From contig DUOB01000032.1 of assembly GCA_012839035.1 (NCBI GenBank), positions 1 through 39,578 on the forward strand: DNA of 39,578 nucleotides. Direction: 5' to 3'. The translations under genes and the position numbers were made by a program. Positions 25,594 through 33,405 of this stretch are shown here, piece after piece; the stretch's first letter is position 1, and each line of letters starts with the position of its first letter. The notes below the pieces were generated by a model that saw nothing but the letters and a program-made list of their open reading frames with translations, did not search any database and was not told the origin of the DNA. This DNA is from Propionibacterium sp. GTDB taxonomy: Bacteria > Actinomycetota > Actinomycetes > Propionibacteriales > Propionibacteriaceae.

Positions 25594-26725
25594 TCGGCAT
25601 CGACCTCAACGGGTCATAACCGATGGGCTTGCCGGGCCGGGAGGCGTGGATGATCTGACCACCGCCGGCATAGATCGCCACATGGCTGATGCCGGAGTAG
25701 TAGAAGACCAGGTCGCCAGGAGCGAGGTTGTCGATGGAGACCGGGCGGCCGGCACCGAACTGGGCCTGGGACGTGCGCGGCAGGGAGACCCCGGCCGAGC
25801 GCCACGCGGAGCCCGTGAGCCCCGAGCAGTCATATCCGGAGGGGCCGGTGCCGCCATAGATATAGGGTTTGCCGATCTGAGCGCGAGCGAACGCCAGCGC
25901 GGCCAGCCCACGCGTGCTCGAGGTGCCGCCCGAGGGTGCTGCTGCGGGTGCGGGGTTCTGGGCCGCCGGACGGTCCGAGGCCGACGTGCGGGGCTCGGCA
26001 GGGGCTGGGCTCGCGGCACGGTTGCCGTCTCTCGACGATGCCTGCGTACGCTCACGCTGGGCAGCCTGTTCGGCCTGGGCGCGTTCGGCCGCGGCAGCGG
26101 CCTCACGTGACTGCCGTTCTTCCTCTGCCTGCAACCGCGCGCGCTCCTCCGCGGTCAGCCGGGCCAGCACCTTTTCGGCATCATCAAGCTTCTTGGCCGA
26201 AGCGGCCCGCGCCACCTTGATCTCTTCGGCCGCCTCGTTGATGGTCTCCACGTCCGCGGCCGCACCACGCTTCATCTCCGCCAGGTTGGCCTGCTCGGCC
26301 TGGAAATCCTGGAGGGCCCCGTTCTGGTTGGCGGTGACCTGCTGGATGGTCGCGTACTGGCTCAGGAAGGTGTCCGAGTCGACTCGCAGGAGCAGCTGGG
26401 TGGTGGGATCGAGATCGCGGTTCTGGAACTGGGAGAGCGCGACCTGACCGACCTGCACCCGCATGCCGGCGACACGGTCGGTCTGCTTCTTGACGTCGTC
26501 CTCACGGGTGGCGAGACGCTTCTGCGCCTCATCGAGCTTGCCCTGTGCGGCGAGCGCGTCCTGGTCGAGGGCGGCTGCTTCCATGGCCAGCTTGTCAACC
26601 TCGGCCTTTGCCTTGGCGACGGTGTCGGGATTGGCGTTGGCCGCCGGGACCCCGGTCACCACGAGGGTTGCAGCCGCTGCTCCGAGAAGCCCCGCCCGCA
26701 TCACCTGCTGAATGCGTGAACCCAC
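25568..26725 (-). CDS. secreted NlpC/P60 peptidoglycan endopeptidase with coiled-coil region
   Basis: A 385-residue RipC-like hydrolase. Signal peptide (1-32, ending ANA) is followed by a long coiled coil (about 35-210), an Ala/Pro-rich linker, and a C-terminal NlpC/P60 domain (about 275-385). Catalytic residues are Cys300 (YDCSGL) and His348 (SHVAIYAGG). Enzymes of this type cut D-Glu-DAP bonds in peptidoglycan during cell division, with the coiled coil holding the active site closed or binding an FtsEX-type partner. GTG 26725 is chosen because AAGGGAA lies at good spacing; the frame extends further upstream without a signal sequence. Confidence 0.92.
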   Translation of the reverse strand: MGSRIQQVMRAGLLGAAAATLVVTGVPAANANPDTVAKAKAEVDKLAMEAAALDQDALAAQGKLDEAQKRLATREDDVKKQTDRVAGMRVQVGQVALSQFQNRDLDPTTQLLLRVDSDTFLSQYATIQQVTANQNGALQDFQAEQANLAEMKRGAAADVETINEAAEEIKVARAASAKKLDDAEKVLARLTAEERARLQAEEERQSREAAAAAERAQAEQAAQRERTQASSRDGNRAASPAPAEPRTSASDRPAAQNPAPAAAPSGGTSSTRGLAALAFARAQIGKPYIYGGTGPSGYDCSGLTGSAWRSAGVSLPRTSQAQFGAGRPVSIDNLAPGDLVFYYSGISHVAIYAGGGQIIHASRPGKPIGYDPLRSMPIAGARQVG

Positions 26726-26815
26726 GCCCGTTCCCTTCGTCGACCAGTCCTGAACGATGGCTGAACCACCGTCGGACACGATAAGTCACGGTCTGATCAC
26801 GCGCCAATCGTGAAC

Positions 26816-27103
26816 TCACTCAGCGAAACGCTCGTCCAGCCACGGTTGATGTGGCGTAGGCCGTCCCGGCGCCACTCCACGAACGAGTCGGAGCGGCGGC
26901 ACGAGCCCCGAGTCCGCCAGCGCTGCCAGCGCCTGCTGTTCATCGGCGGCCAGCTCCACCGACGCCGTCCGTGGTGCATGCTGCTCCGCCACCCCCGCAG
27001 TGGCGCCGACGTCAGGCACCCCCAGGAGCACGGAAATCACGCAGTCCGAGCATTCAAGTCCGCGCACGATGCACTCGTTGCAATCCACCCGCAAAATACC
27101 CAT
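26816..27103 (-). CDS. small CxxC-x6-CxxC protein
   Basis: The 95-residue protein begins MGILRVDCNECIVRGLECSD, giving a CxxC-x6-CxxC motif (Cys8, Cys11, Cys18, Cys21) that could bind zinc, followed by VISVLLG. An acidic/Ala-rich helix (AADEQQALAALADSGLVPP) and a short tail ending DERFAE follow. I recall short proteins of this style in many actinobacteria but no function. ATG 27103 is used because conservation-like features start there; the upstream frame to 27238 would run into the divergent gene's promoter. It is 133 bp from the divergent exonuclease gene. Confidence 0.7.
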   Translation of the reverse strand: MGILRVDCNECIVRGLECSDCVISVLLGVPDVGATAGVAEQHAPRTASVELAADEQQALAALADSGLVPPLRLVRGVAPGRPTPHQPWLDERFAE

Positions 27104-27222
27104 GCCCCGAGGATGGCCGGAGGCTCCGACAGTTTCGGTCGCCGGCACCGCTGCCCGGATTCGTTGCCCCATCGCCGCCGCCAGAGAAACCCGCTGGGCC
27201 GGAAAGTGTCCGACCCGGTCCC

Positions 27223-27228
27223 TAGCGT
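27223..27228 (+). promoter_or_regulatory. candidate -10 box for the exonuclease/UvrC-like gene
   Basis: TAGCGT, 8 nt before ATG 27237, no Shine-Dalgarno sequence. The spacing is 1-2 nt longer than at the other leaderless candidates, so this one is weaker. Confidence 0.3.
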
Positions 27229-27236
27229 CCTTCCAC

Positions 27237-28979
27237 ATGACAGCACGCGCCTTTCAGCCACCCCTCGACGAGGGCACTGCGTTGATCGACACCACCTTCG
27301 TGGTCGTCGACCTCGAGACGACCGGGAGCGGACCGGACGCAACGATCACCGAGATCGGGGCGGTGAAAGTGCGGGCGGGCGAGGTGGTGGGCGAGTTCCA
27401 GACCCTGGTGAACCCACTGGTCCACATTCCCGCGCTCATCCAGGTCCTGACGGGGATCACGGATCGCATGGTGGCAGGGGCACCGCGCCTGAGCGCTGTG
27501 CTGCCAAGTTTCCTGGAATTCGTCGGCGACGCAGTCCTCGTCGCCCACAACGCAGCCTTCGACGTGGGATTTCTCAAGAGTGCCTGCACCGCACAGGACA
27601 CACCGTGGCCCGGCAACACCGTGATCGACACCGTCGCCCTGTCCCGAAGCGTCCTCCTGCGCGATGAGGTGCCGAACCACAAATTGGCCACCCTCGCCCA
27701 CCATTTCGGCTCACCGGTCACTCCTGATCACCGTGCGCTCACCGACGCCCGTGCCACGGTGGATGTGCTGCACGGACTCATCGCCCGAGTCGGCAATCTC
27801 GGGGTTCATTCGCTGGAAGACCTCAAGGAATTCACTCGCCGGGTGCCCGCACAGCGCCGGGCGAAGCGGACGTGGGCCGACCCGCTCCCGGAGACCTGTG
27901 GCGTCTATTTCTTCTATGACCACGTCGAGACGGATCATGGGCGGGAGCGGAGAGTCCTCTATGTCGGCAAGTCGGTCAACGTGCGGCGACGCGTGCGGAC
28001 CTATTTCACCGCCGCCGAAACCCGCCGACGCATGGACGAGATGGTCCGGGTGGCGGCCGGAGTGGACGTCGTGCCCTGTGCGACGCCCCTGCAAGCCGAG
28101 ATCGTCGAACTGCGGATGATTGCCCAGCATTCGCCGCGCTACAACCGGCGGTCCAAGCATCCGCACAAAGTGCACTGGCTCAAACTGACCGCCGAAGCCT
28201 TTCCGAGGCTCTCTGCCGTACGCCGGGTCGCCCCCGACGGTGCCGCCTATTTCGGCCCGTTCCGGTCCCGCGACAGTCTCGACCAGGTGACCTCCGCGCT
28301 GCAGGATGCCTTCCCGATCCGGCGATGCACGGACCGCCTGTCGCCCCGTCGGCCCCAGCCCTCGTGCGCCCTCGCCGAGCTGGGCCGGTGCGTTGCGCCT
28401 TGCGATCGCAGCGTCTCCCAGGAGGAGTACGCCGCGTTGGCCGAACAGGTGCGGTCCGCGCTTGCGGGTGACGTGCGCCCGGTCGTGGCCGCCGCCCGGG
28501 GACGTTTGCAACGTCTGGTCGAGCAGGAGAGATTCGAGGAGGCCGCCGATCTGCGGAATCGCCTGGAGACCTGGACAGCAGCCTCGCTCCGTCATCATCG
28601 AGTGACCAGGCTGGCGGCCTGCGCACACATCGTGGCGGCGGCTCACACCGACGCGGGCTGGGAGATTCACGTGATCCGGCACGGTCGGCTGGCCGGAGCC
28701 GCACTCGCGCGACCCGGTGAGATCCCGCAGGCCCTGGCCCGCGAGACCGTCGCCCTCGCCGAGACCGTGACCGCTCCGTTGGCGCCTGAGCCGGCGGGGA
28801 CCGTCGAGGAGGCCGAGCGCATCGCCGACTGGCTGGAGCGACCCGGCGTCAGGCTCATCGAGATCGACGGCGACTGGTTCTGGCCGCGCCATGCGGGGCT
28901 CGAAACCGACGAGTTCGCGCGGATCCTGCTCGATCCGCACCACCCGGTGCTGGAGTCGGGCGATACGATCACCACATGA
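27237..28979 (+). CDS. DEDDh exonuclease fused to a UvrC-like GIY-YIG nuclease
   Basis: The 580-residue protein joins two nucleases. Residues 20-185 form a DnaQ-like 3'-5' exonuclease with Asp25, Glu27, Asp109, His165 and Asp170. Residues 218-310 form a GIY-YIG endonuclease domain (GVYFFY, then LYVGKSVNVRRRV). A later segment (about 415-445, RLVEQERFEEAADLRNRLE) is a UVR motif of the kind that binds UvrB. There is no RNase H-like domain or HhH pair as in full UvrC, so it resembles a Cho-type incision protein plus a proofreading-type exonuclease. It corresponds to Rv2191 by position. The stop overlaps the next start (ATGA). Confidence 0.88.
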   Translation: MTARAFQPPLDEGTALIDTTFVVVDLETTGSGPDATITEIGAVKVRAGEVVGEFQTLVNPLVHIPALIQVLTGITDRMVAGAPRLSAVLPSFLEFVGDAVLVAHNAAFDVGFLKSACTAQDTPWPGNTVIDTVALSRSVLLRDEVPNHKLATLAHHFGSPVTPDHRALTDARATVDVLHGLIARVGNLGVHSLEDLKEFTRRVPAQRRAKRTWADPLPETCGVYFFYDHVETDHGRERRVLYVGKSVNVRRRVRTYFTAAETRRRMDEMVRVAAGVDVVPCATPLQAEIVELRMIAQHSPRYNRRSKHPHKVHWLKLTAEAFPRLSAVRRVAPDGAAYFGPFRSRDSLDQVTSALQDAFPIRRCTDRLSPRRPQPSCALAELGRCVAPCDRSVSQEEYAALAEQVRSALAGDVRPVVAAARGRLQRLVEQERFEEAADLRNRLETWTAASLRHHRVTRLAACAHIVAAAHTDAGWEIHVIRHGRLAGAALARPGEIPQALARETVALAETVTAPLAPEPAGTVEEAERIADWLERPGVRLIEIDGDWFWPRHAGLETDEFARILLDPHHPVLESGDTITT

Positions 28980-29251
28980 TCACTGCGATTGTCTTCGTGA
29001 ATGCTGATGTGGCGCGGATCCCTGAGGTCGCCGAGCAGATCGCGTCACTCCCCGGCGTGACCGAGGTCTATTCCGTCACCGGTCAGATCGACCTGATCGC
29101 GGTCATCCGTGTTCGCGACCACGAGGGCGTGGCCAGCGTCGTGGCCGACAAACTCAGCAAGGTGTCCGGTGTGCTGAACACGGAAACCCACATCGCTTTC
29201 CGCGCCTATTCGTCCCACGACCTCGAAGCGGCCTTCTCCCTTGGCAGCTGA
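28976..29251 (+). CDS. stand-alone Lrp/AsnC ligand-binding (RAM) domain protein
   Basis: The 91-residue protein consists only of the ACT-like RAM domain of Lrp/AsnC regulators (ITAIVFVNADVARIPEVAEQI, then PGVTEVYSVTGQIDLIAVIRV) with no HTH. Stand-alone RAM proteins form oligomers and bind small ligands, often amino acids, and can modulate full-length Lrp proteins. It overlaps the nuclease gene by 4 bp, so it is co-translated with it. Whether it senses anything relevant to DNA repair is unknown. Confidence 0.85.
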   Translation: MITAIVFVNADVARIPEVAEQIASLPGVTEVYSVTGQIDLIAVIRVRDHEGVASVVADKLSKVSGVLNTETHIAFRAYSSHDLEAAFSLGS

Positions 29252-29435
29252 CCGGATCCTGTCAGAAGACCGGACTGACAGCACGCAACCCGAACGTCCG
29301 GCGCCCCTGCGCTGGTGGGTTCTGGCAGCAGTGATCGCCACCGTCATCGCAGCAGTCGCCATCGTGTCCGCTGCGGTGTTGTCGCAGCAGCCCGCATGGG
29401 AACCTGTCGCGGTTCCCCGCGGGCTCCCGACCTGA
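29241..29435 (+). CDS. small single-span membrane protein (tentative)
   Basis: The 64-residue frame starts with TTG inside the last codons of the RAM gene. It has a charged N-terminus, one hydrophobic span (about 24-47: WWVLAAVIATVIAAVAIV) and a short Pro-rich outside tail. The clean charge-then-helix pattern favours a real protein. The TTG start has no strong ribosome-binding site, and I know no relative. It converges on the rhomboid-like gene with 5 bp between stops. Confidence 0.45.
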   Translation: MAADRILSEDRTDSTQPERPAPLRWWVLAAVIATVIAAVAIVSAAVLSQQPAWEPVAVPRGLPT

Positions 29436-29440
29436 GGGCC

Positions 29441-30370
29441 TCAGATCAGGAACCGCAGCCCGATGAGCAGCAGACAGACTGCGCCGATCCCCATGAGCCC
29501 CATGGTCTGCCACCGGTCCCGGTTCTCGCGGGGCGCATAGGCCAGCACAGCGCCCGCACAGCCGCCCACGACGATGGCGCCCAGCTGGCTGATCCAGCCG
29601 GGGACATATCCCATGATCACGCTGAACGCGACCATGAGACCCAACAGAATCAGATCGCCCTTGATGTCCTCCCCGAACCGGAACTTCATCGCCGCCACGG
29701 CGGCCAGCATCCCGAGGATCGACGCATAGGTCAGAGGCATCATGCCGACGTCGGGGAGAAACAGCATCAACGCAGTGGAACCGCCCAGCCCCGACAGAAG
29801 CAGAACCGCGAGCATCCGTCCTCTGCCGAGTTCCGCCTCCACACTCCGACCGACCAGCCAGAGAAAGAGCAGGCTGATCGCAACGTTGAACAGGTGACCC
29901 GCCACCAGGATGGGGGTGATGAGCCGCCAGATCTCACCGGACAGCACCGCGCGTCCCGAAAAGCCCAGCAGCAGGTTCCCGAGCCCACCCGTGACCAGGT
30001 CGATCAGCCCGACTGCCCCGACAAGCACCATCACCACCACGGTGGTGCTGGCCGGCCCACCGCTGAGGCGTACCCCCGCGAGCGAACGACCGCCCCGACC
30101 TCCGCCGCCCACTCGCTTCCCCACCCGGTTGGTGACCGGGCGATCCGCCATCTGCTGTTCAGCCACGCACACGGGACACTGGAATCCCACCGAAGCGGGC
30201 ACCATGCACTCGCCACAGATCGGACGATCGCATCGCTGGCAGTTGATTCCCGTGGTGCGGTTCTTGTGGCGGAAGCACGGCTTGAATCGGTCGGCGTCCC
30301 GTGGAGCCGATTCGCCGCCATCCTTGCCGGCGAATTCGTCCCACGTGAAATCCGGACGGTCGTCGCTCAT
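29441..30370 (-). CDS. rhomboid-family membrane protein, probably proteolytically inactive
   Basis: The 309-residue protein has a cytoplasmic zinc-binding region of B-box style (Cys32, Cys44, Cys47, Cys52, Cys55, Cys65, Cys68) and six to seven membrane helices (about 108-309). The rhomboid HxxN site AGHLFN is present (His159, Asn162). The serine loop, normally GxSG, is YASIL (Ser217), and the catalytic histidine of the AHxxGxxxG helix is Gln262 (SQLGAIVVGG). With the histidine gone and the GxSG loop altered, cleavage activity is unlikely. It follows the cyclophilin gene by 5 bp and has GGAGG upstream, so the two form an operon. Confidence 0.85.
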   Translation of the reverse strand: MSDDRPDFTWDEFAGKDGGESAPRDADRFKPCFRHKNRTTGINCQRCDRPICGECMVPASVGFQCPVCVAEQQMADRPVTNRVGKRVGGGGRGGRSLAGVRLSGGPASTTVVVMVLVGAVGLIDLVTGGLGNLLLGFSGRAVLSGEIWRLITPILVAGHLFNVAISLLFLWLVGRSVEAELGRGRMLAVLLLSGLGGSTALMLFLPDVGMMPLTYASILGMLAAVAAMKFRFGEDIKGDLILLGLMVAFSVIMGYVPGWISQLGAIVVGGCAGAVLAYAPRENRDRWQTMGLMGIGAVCLLLIGLRFLI

Positions 30371-30375
30371 GTGCG

Positions 30376-30894
30376 TCAGACCTCCGTGACCTCGACCGAG
30401 TTGATCACGACCGGCTCAGCCGGACGATCCATCGGGCCGGTCTGCACCTTCGCAATGGCGTCAACGACGTCACGGCTCGCCTGATCGGCGACTTCACCGA
30501 AGATCGTGTGCTTGCGGTTCAGGTGCGGGGTCTGGGTGACGGTGATGAAGAACTGCGAGCCGTTGGTGCCCGGACCGGCGTTGGCCATCGCCAGGAGATA
30601 GGGCTTGTTGAACGCGAGCTCCGGATGGAACTCGTCACCGAACTGATAACCGGGACCCCCGGTCCCGGTGCCCAACGGGCAACCACCCTGGATCATGAAA
30701 CCGTCGATCACCCGGTGGAAAGTCACGCCGTCATAAAAGTTGCCCGTCGTGGGCTTGCCCGTCTGGGGATCGGCGTACTCCTTCGTGCCGGTCGCCAGTC
30801 CCACGAAATTCGCCACGGTCTTGGGCGCATGGGTGTCGAGGAGGTTCACCACGATGTCACCGTGGTTGGTGTGCAGAGTCGCGGTCAGAGCCAC
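30376..30894 (-). CDS. cyclophilin-type peptidyl-prolyl cis-trans isomerase
   Basis: A 172-residue cytoplasmic cyclophilin. It has TFHRVIDGFMIQGG, the active-site arginine and phenylalanine-methionine-glutamine set, MANAGPGTNGSQFFIT, and HTIFGEV. It speeds proline isomerisation during folding. GTG 30894 is chosen because AGAAAGGGG lies 5 nt upstream and the family alignment begins at ALTATLHTNHG. It is the first gene of a two-gene unit with the rhomboid-like protein, and is divergent from the gene at 31116. The 221-bp gap between them holds no other gene I can see. Confidence 0.93.
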   Translation of the reverse strand: MALTATLHTNHGDIVVNLLDTHAPKTVANFVGLATGTKEYADPQTGKPTTGNFYDGVTFHRVIDGFMIQGGCPLGTGTGGPGYQFGDEFHPELAFNKPYLLAMANAGPGTNGSQFFITVTQTPHLNRKHTIFGEVADQASRDVVDAIAKVQTGPMDRPAEPVVINSVEVTEV

Positions 30895-31115
30895 GTCGGC
30901 CCCTTTCTGTTGCTCACGGATTCTGCGACCACTCGGTCGCGCGACCCATCTTGACACGCTATTCCGGGCGGGCGGCCCACCCGCAGGCTGAGGAACCCTG
31001 CACAAACCCTGAAATCCTCCCCCACCCGGCCCACAGCAAAATACAACGGCTAGCGTGGAACGCACTCCGGTCGGAGACCGACTCCCACCCGAGCACCAAC
31101 CCACGGAGGAATCAC

Positions 31116-31925
31116 GTGAAGAAGAAGAACGCCGCCGCAGAGACCACTCACACGGCCGCAGAGAACGCCGCTGCCATCCTCAATGAGGCCAAGGAGAAGA
31201 TCACTCCACTGCTTGACCAGAGCAAGGAAAAGTTCGGCCCGTTGGCCACCGAGGCCCGCGCACGTGGCACCGAATATGCCCATCAGGCCGCCGTGGCGGT
31301 TGCACCGGCGCTCGCTGCGGCGAAGGGCGCGGCCAGGGACCGCTACGACGATCTCCTCCCGAAGGTGACCGAGGCACTGGAGAACCTGGCGAACAACCCG
31401 AACGCGCAGGAAGCCCAGTTCCGCGGCGTCGCTGCCGTGAAGGCACTTCGCGGTGATCTGCAGCTGTCCAAGAAGGACCGCAAGCGCCTGCACAAGGAGA
31501 GCCTCGCCCAGATCCAGAGCCTCAAGGACACGGCTACGCCCCAAAAGAAGAAGAAGAGCAAGTTCCTGCCGCTGCTCATCCTCGGCGCGCTCGGTGGCCT
31601 CGCCTTCGTCGCCTGGAAGAAGTTCTTCGGCGAGCCTGAGACCGATTGGCAGACGCACACGGCATCCGCCTATCAGGCGCCCCCTGCCCAGCCGGCGACG
31701 TCGACCGCTGATGTAGCCGCCGAGACCGCGGCGCCGACGCCGAAATATGGCGACGGTGCCTATGTCGGTGCAGAGCCGCCGGAGGGCTACACGATCAAGG
31801 GCAACGAGCGGTCGAAGAAATACCACACCCCGGAGACGGGTGGCTATGAGCGCACGATCGCCGATGTCTGGTTCCAGTCCGAGGAAGCCGCCGAAGCAGC
31901 CGGCTTCGCGAAGGCTCAGCGCTGA
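31116..31925 (+). CDS. membrane-associated protein with actinobacterial C-terminal sunset-like domain
   Basis: The 269-residue protein starts with a long Lys/Ala-rich amphipathic helical region (1-140), then a basic stretch (KKKKSK) and one membrane span (about 149-165). An Ala/Pro/Thr linker leads to a C-terminal module of about 45 residues (GYTIKGNERSKKYHTP, then YERTIADVWFQSEEAAEAAGF). I believe this module is the small domain named sunset in some actinobacterial annotations. The GTG start follows GGAGGA by 5 nt, one of the strongest ribosome-binding sites here, suggesting high expression. Role unknown; envelope or nucleoid-membrane link is possible. Confidence 0.8.
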   Translation: MKKKNAAAETTHTAAENAAAILNEAKEKITPLLDQSKEKFGPLATEARARGTEYAHQAAVAVAPALAAAKGAARDRYDDLLPKVTEALENLANNPNAQEAQFRGVAAVKALRGDLQLSKKDRKRLHKESLAQIQSLKDTATPQKKKKSKFLPLLILGALGGLAFVAWKKFFGEPETDWQTHTASAYQAPPAQPATSTADVAAETAAPTPKYGDGAYVGAEPPEGYTIKGNERSKKYHTPETGGYERTIADVWFQSEEAAEAAGFAKAQR

Positions 31926-31982
31926 CCTGACCACTCCCCCGTCGTCTTCAGCCGCACAGGGCTGACGACGATGGGCTGACGG

Positions 31983-32019
31983 ACAAGGGGCGGGCACCCA
32001 CAGGGGGTCCGCCCCTTGT
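31983..32019 (+). terminator. hairpin terminator after the sunset-domain gene
   Basis: A perfect 11-bp stem ACAAGGGGCGG / CCGCCCCTTGT with a 15-nt loop, 58 bp past the stop. No T tract follows. The rest of the 208-bp gap (31926-32133) holds the promoter region of the next gene and nothing else I recognise. Confidence 0.65.
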
Positions 32020-32078
32020 CGTGTCCCGGCCCCCGACGCGACGGTTCCTATTCCGGCAGACTTCGTGCAAAAGCGGTG

Positions 32079-32098
32079 CGAAAAGCGCCTCGTTTTCG
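32079..32098. promoter_or_regulatory. inverted repeat upstream of the HTH-like gene
   Basis: CGAAAA-N8-TTTTCG, preceded by the near-direct repeat GCAAAAGCG / GCGAAAAGCG. It lies 36 bp before the ATG at 32134. It is the most AT-rich patch of the gap and could be an operator, possibly for the downstream protein itself. Confidence 0.35.
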
Positions 32099-32133
32099 GC
32101 CTTTCCCAGGTGAGACCTGCGAAAGGACCACAC

Positions 32134-32697
32134 ATGACCCAGCAAGCACTCGCTCTCTGCCGGACAGCACCGTCCGACCCCGCGACAATTGACCCTGCCG
32201 GACGAGGACGCCACGGCGACAGCCCTGACTGGGACTGGATCGCTGCGGCACCGTTTCGTGCGCATGTCCGGCACGTGCTCACCGAAGAACCACTCCCCTG
32301 GCGGGCTTTCGCCGGCCATGCCAGGGTCCCCGACAACGTGGTGCGCGGTTTGCTCGGCTTGGGAGGCCGCCGTCTGCGACGCATCGCGCCACACTTTGCC
32401 CGAGCGCTGATCGCGATCGATGCGCCGAGCCTGCGCGCCAGTCTGGCGCGCCCGGTGCCCCCGGATGAGATGATCATTGCCGCCCGTTTCCTGTCTCGGT
32501 CCGGCTGGCCGGTGGCAGAGGTGGCCCGAATCGGCCACCTTCCGGAGCCGCGGCTCGGGGCACTGCTGCGCGGTGAGGAGCTCTTCATCACCCATCGCTC
32601 GGAACTCTTGGTGACCGCAGCTGCCCGAGCCCACGGTCTCGACGTGACAGATTCCTGGGCCGAGACGTTCCGGGACCGATCCGCAGCAGCGGCCTAG
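32134..32697 (+). CDS. helix-turn-helix-like protein, function unknown
   Basis: The 187-residue protein has two stretches that look like HTH units: PWRAFAGHARVPDNVVRGLL (about 54-73), followed by an Arg-rich RRLRRIAPHFA, and PVAEVARIGHLPEPRLGALL (about 128-147). No sensor or enzyme domain is seen. It begins with ATG preceded by GAAAGGA. The prepilin-peptidase-like gene starts 9 bp after its stop, so they are one unit. It may be a DNA-binding regulator; target unknown. Confidence 0.65.
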   Translation: MTQQALALCRTAPSDPATIDPAGRGRHGDSPDWDWIAAAPFRAHVRHVLTEEPLPWRAFAGHARVPDNVVRGLLGLGGRRLRRIAPHFARALIAIDAPSLRASLARPVPPDEMIIAARFLSRSGWPVAEVARIGHLPEPRLGALLRGEELFITHRSELLVTAAARAHGLDVTDSWAETFRDRSAAAA

Positions 32698-32706
32698 GAG
32701 ATGACA

Positions 32707-33360
32707 ATGTGGACTCTGGCGCTCATCGCCGTTGCTTTGTTGACCGGCCTGTTCAGCGGTGCGGTTCTCCGGGCCCTGCCCGAGCCGACCGGTCCCGACG
32801 CAGGAACGAAGACTCCCTATCGTGAGTTGGCAACTCCCCGCTTCGCGATGACCGTGGCCGCTGCCGCGTTGGCGGCGGGCGCGGTGCTCATTTTTTGGCT
32901 GCCACCCGTGTGCTGGCCGGTGTGGGTTCCGTTGGCCACGGTCGGGGTCCTGCTCGTGACCATCGACGCGTTCACCACATGGCTGCCCCTGCCGCTGACC
33001 AGGGTGTTGTGGCTGACCACATTGCTGGCGGCTGTGCTCCAGATTGTCGTGTCTCCTCCGAGCGACCGAGGCGCCCTGGCACTGCGCATGGTGCTGGGCG
33101 CAGCGGCTGTGACGCTCTTCTTCTGGGGATTCTGGTGGTTCGTCGGCGGTCTTGGATTCGGTGATGTCCGGCTGTCCCCGGTGCTGGGCGCGGTCACCGC
33201 GTCCATCTCGTGGCCCACTCTCGCCGGTGGACTCCTGCTCGGGACGTTCGTCGGCGCGGTCTTCGGCCTCGCCCGTCGCGCGTACGGGCGCCGAGGCCCC
33301 TTTCCCTATGGCCCCGCGCTCGTGCTCGGGGCGTTCCTCGGCCCGGTTCTCGTCCGGTGA
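32707..33360 (+). CDS. A24-type prepilin peptidase-like membrane aspartyl protease (single domain)
   Basis: About 217 residues with six or so membrane spans. The two catalytic aspartates of the A24 family are in place: Asp87 in TIDAFTTWLP and Asp153 in GFGDVRLSP (the GxGDxxL motif). The N-terminal zinc-binding/methylase domain of two-domain PilD enzymes is absent, as in TadV/FlaK-type peptidases. ATG 32707 is chosen over ATG 32701 because TAGGAG is then at proper distance. No pilin or pilus-assembly gene is in the window, so its substrate must be encoded elsewhere. Confidence 0.82.
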   Translation: MWTLALIAVALLTGLFSGAVLRALPEPTGPDAGTKTPYRELATPRFAMTVAAAALAAGAVLIFWLPPVCWPVWVPLATVGVLLVTIDAFTTWLPLPLTRVLWLTTLLAAVLQIVVSPPSDRGALALRMVLGAAAVTLFFWGFWWFVGGLGFGDVRLSPVLGAVTASISWPTLAGGLLLGTFVGAVFGLARRAYGRRGPFPYGPALVLGAFLGPVLVR

Positions 33361-33361
33361 A

Positions 33362-33387
33362 CGGACGCGCGGCCATGCTCGCGTCCG
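33362..33387. terminator. hairpin between converging prepilin-peptidase and trpD genes
   Basis: An 8-bp stem CGGACGCG / CGCGTCCG with a 10-nt loop begins 2 bp past the peptidase stop. It fills most of the 45-bp gap and may serve both directions; no T tract. Confidence 0.5.
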
Positions 33388-33405
33388 GCTCTGCCGCGGC
33401 GGAGA

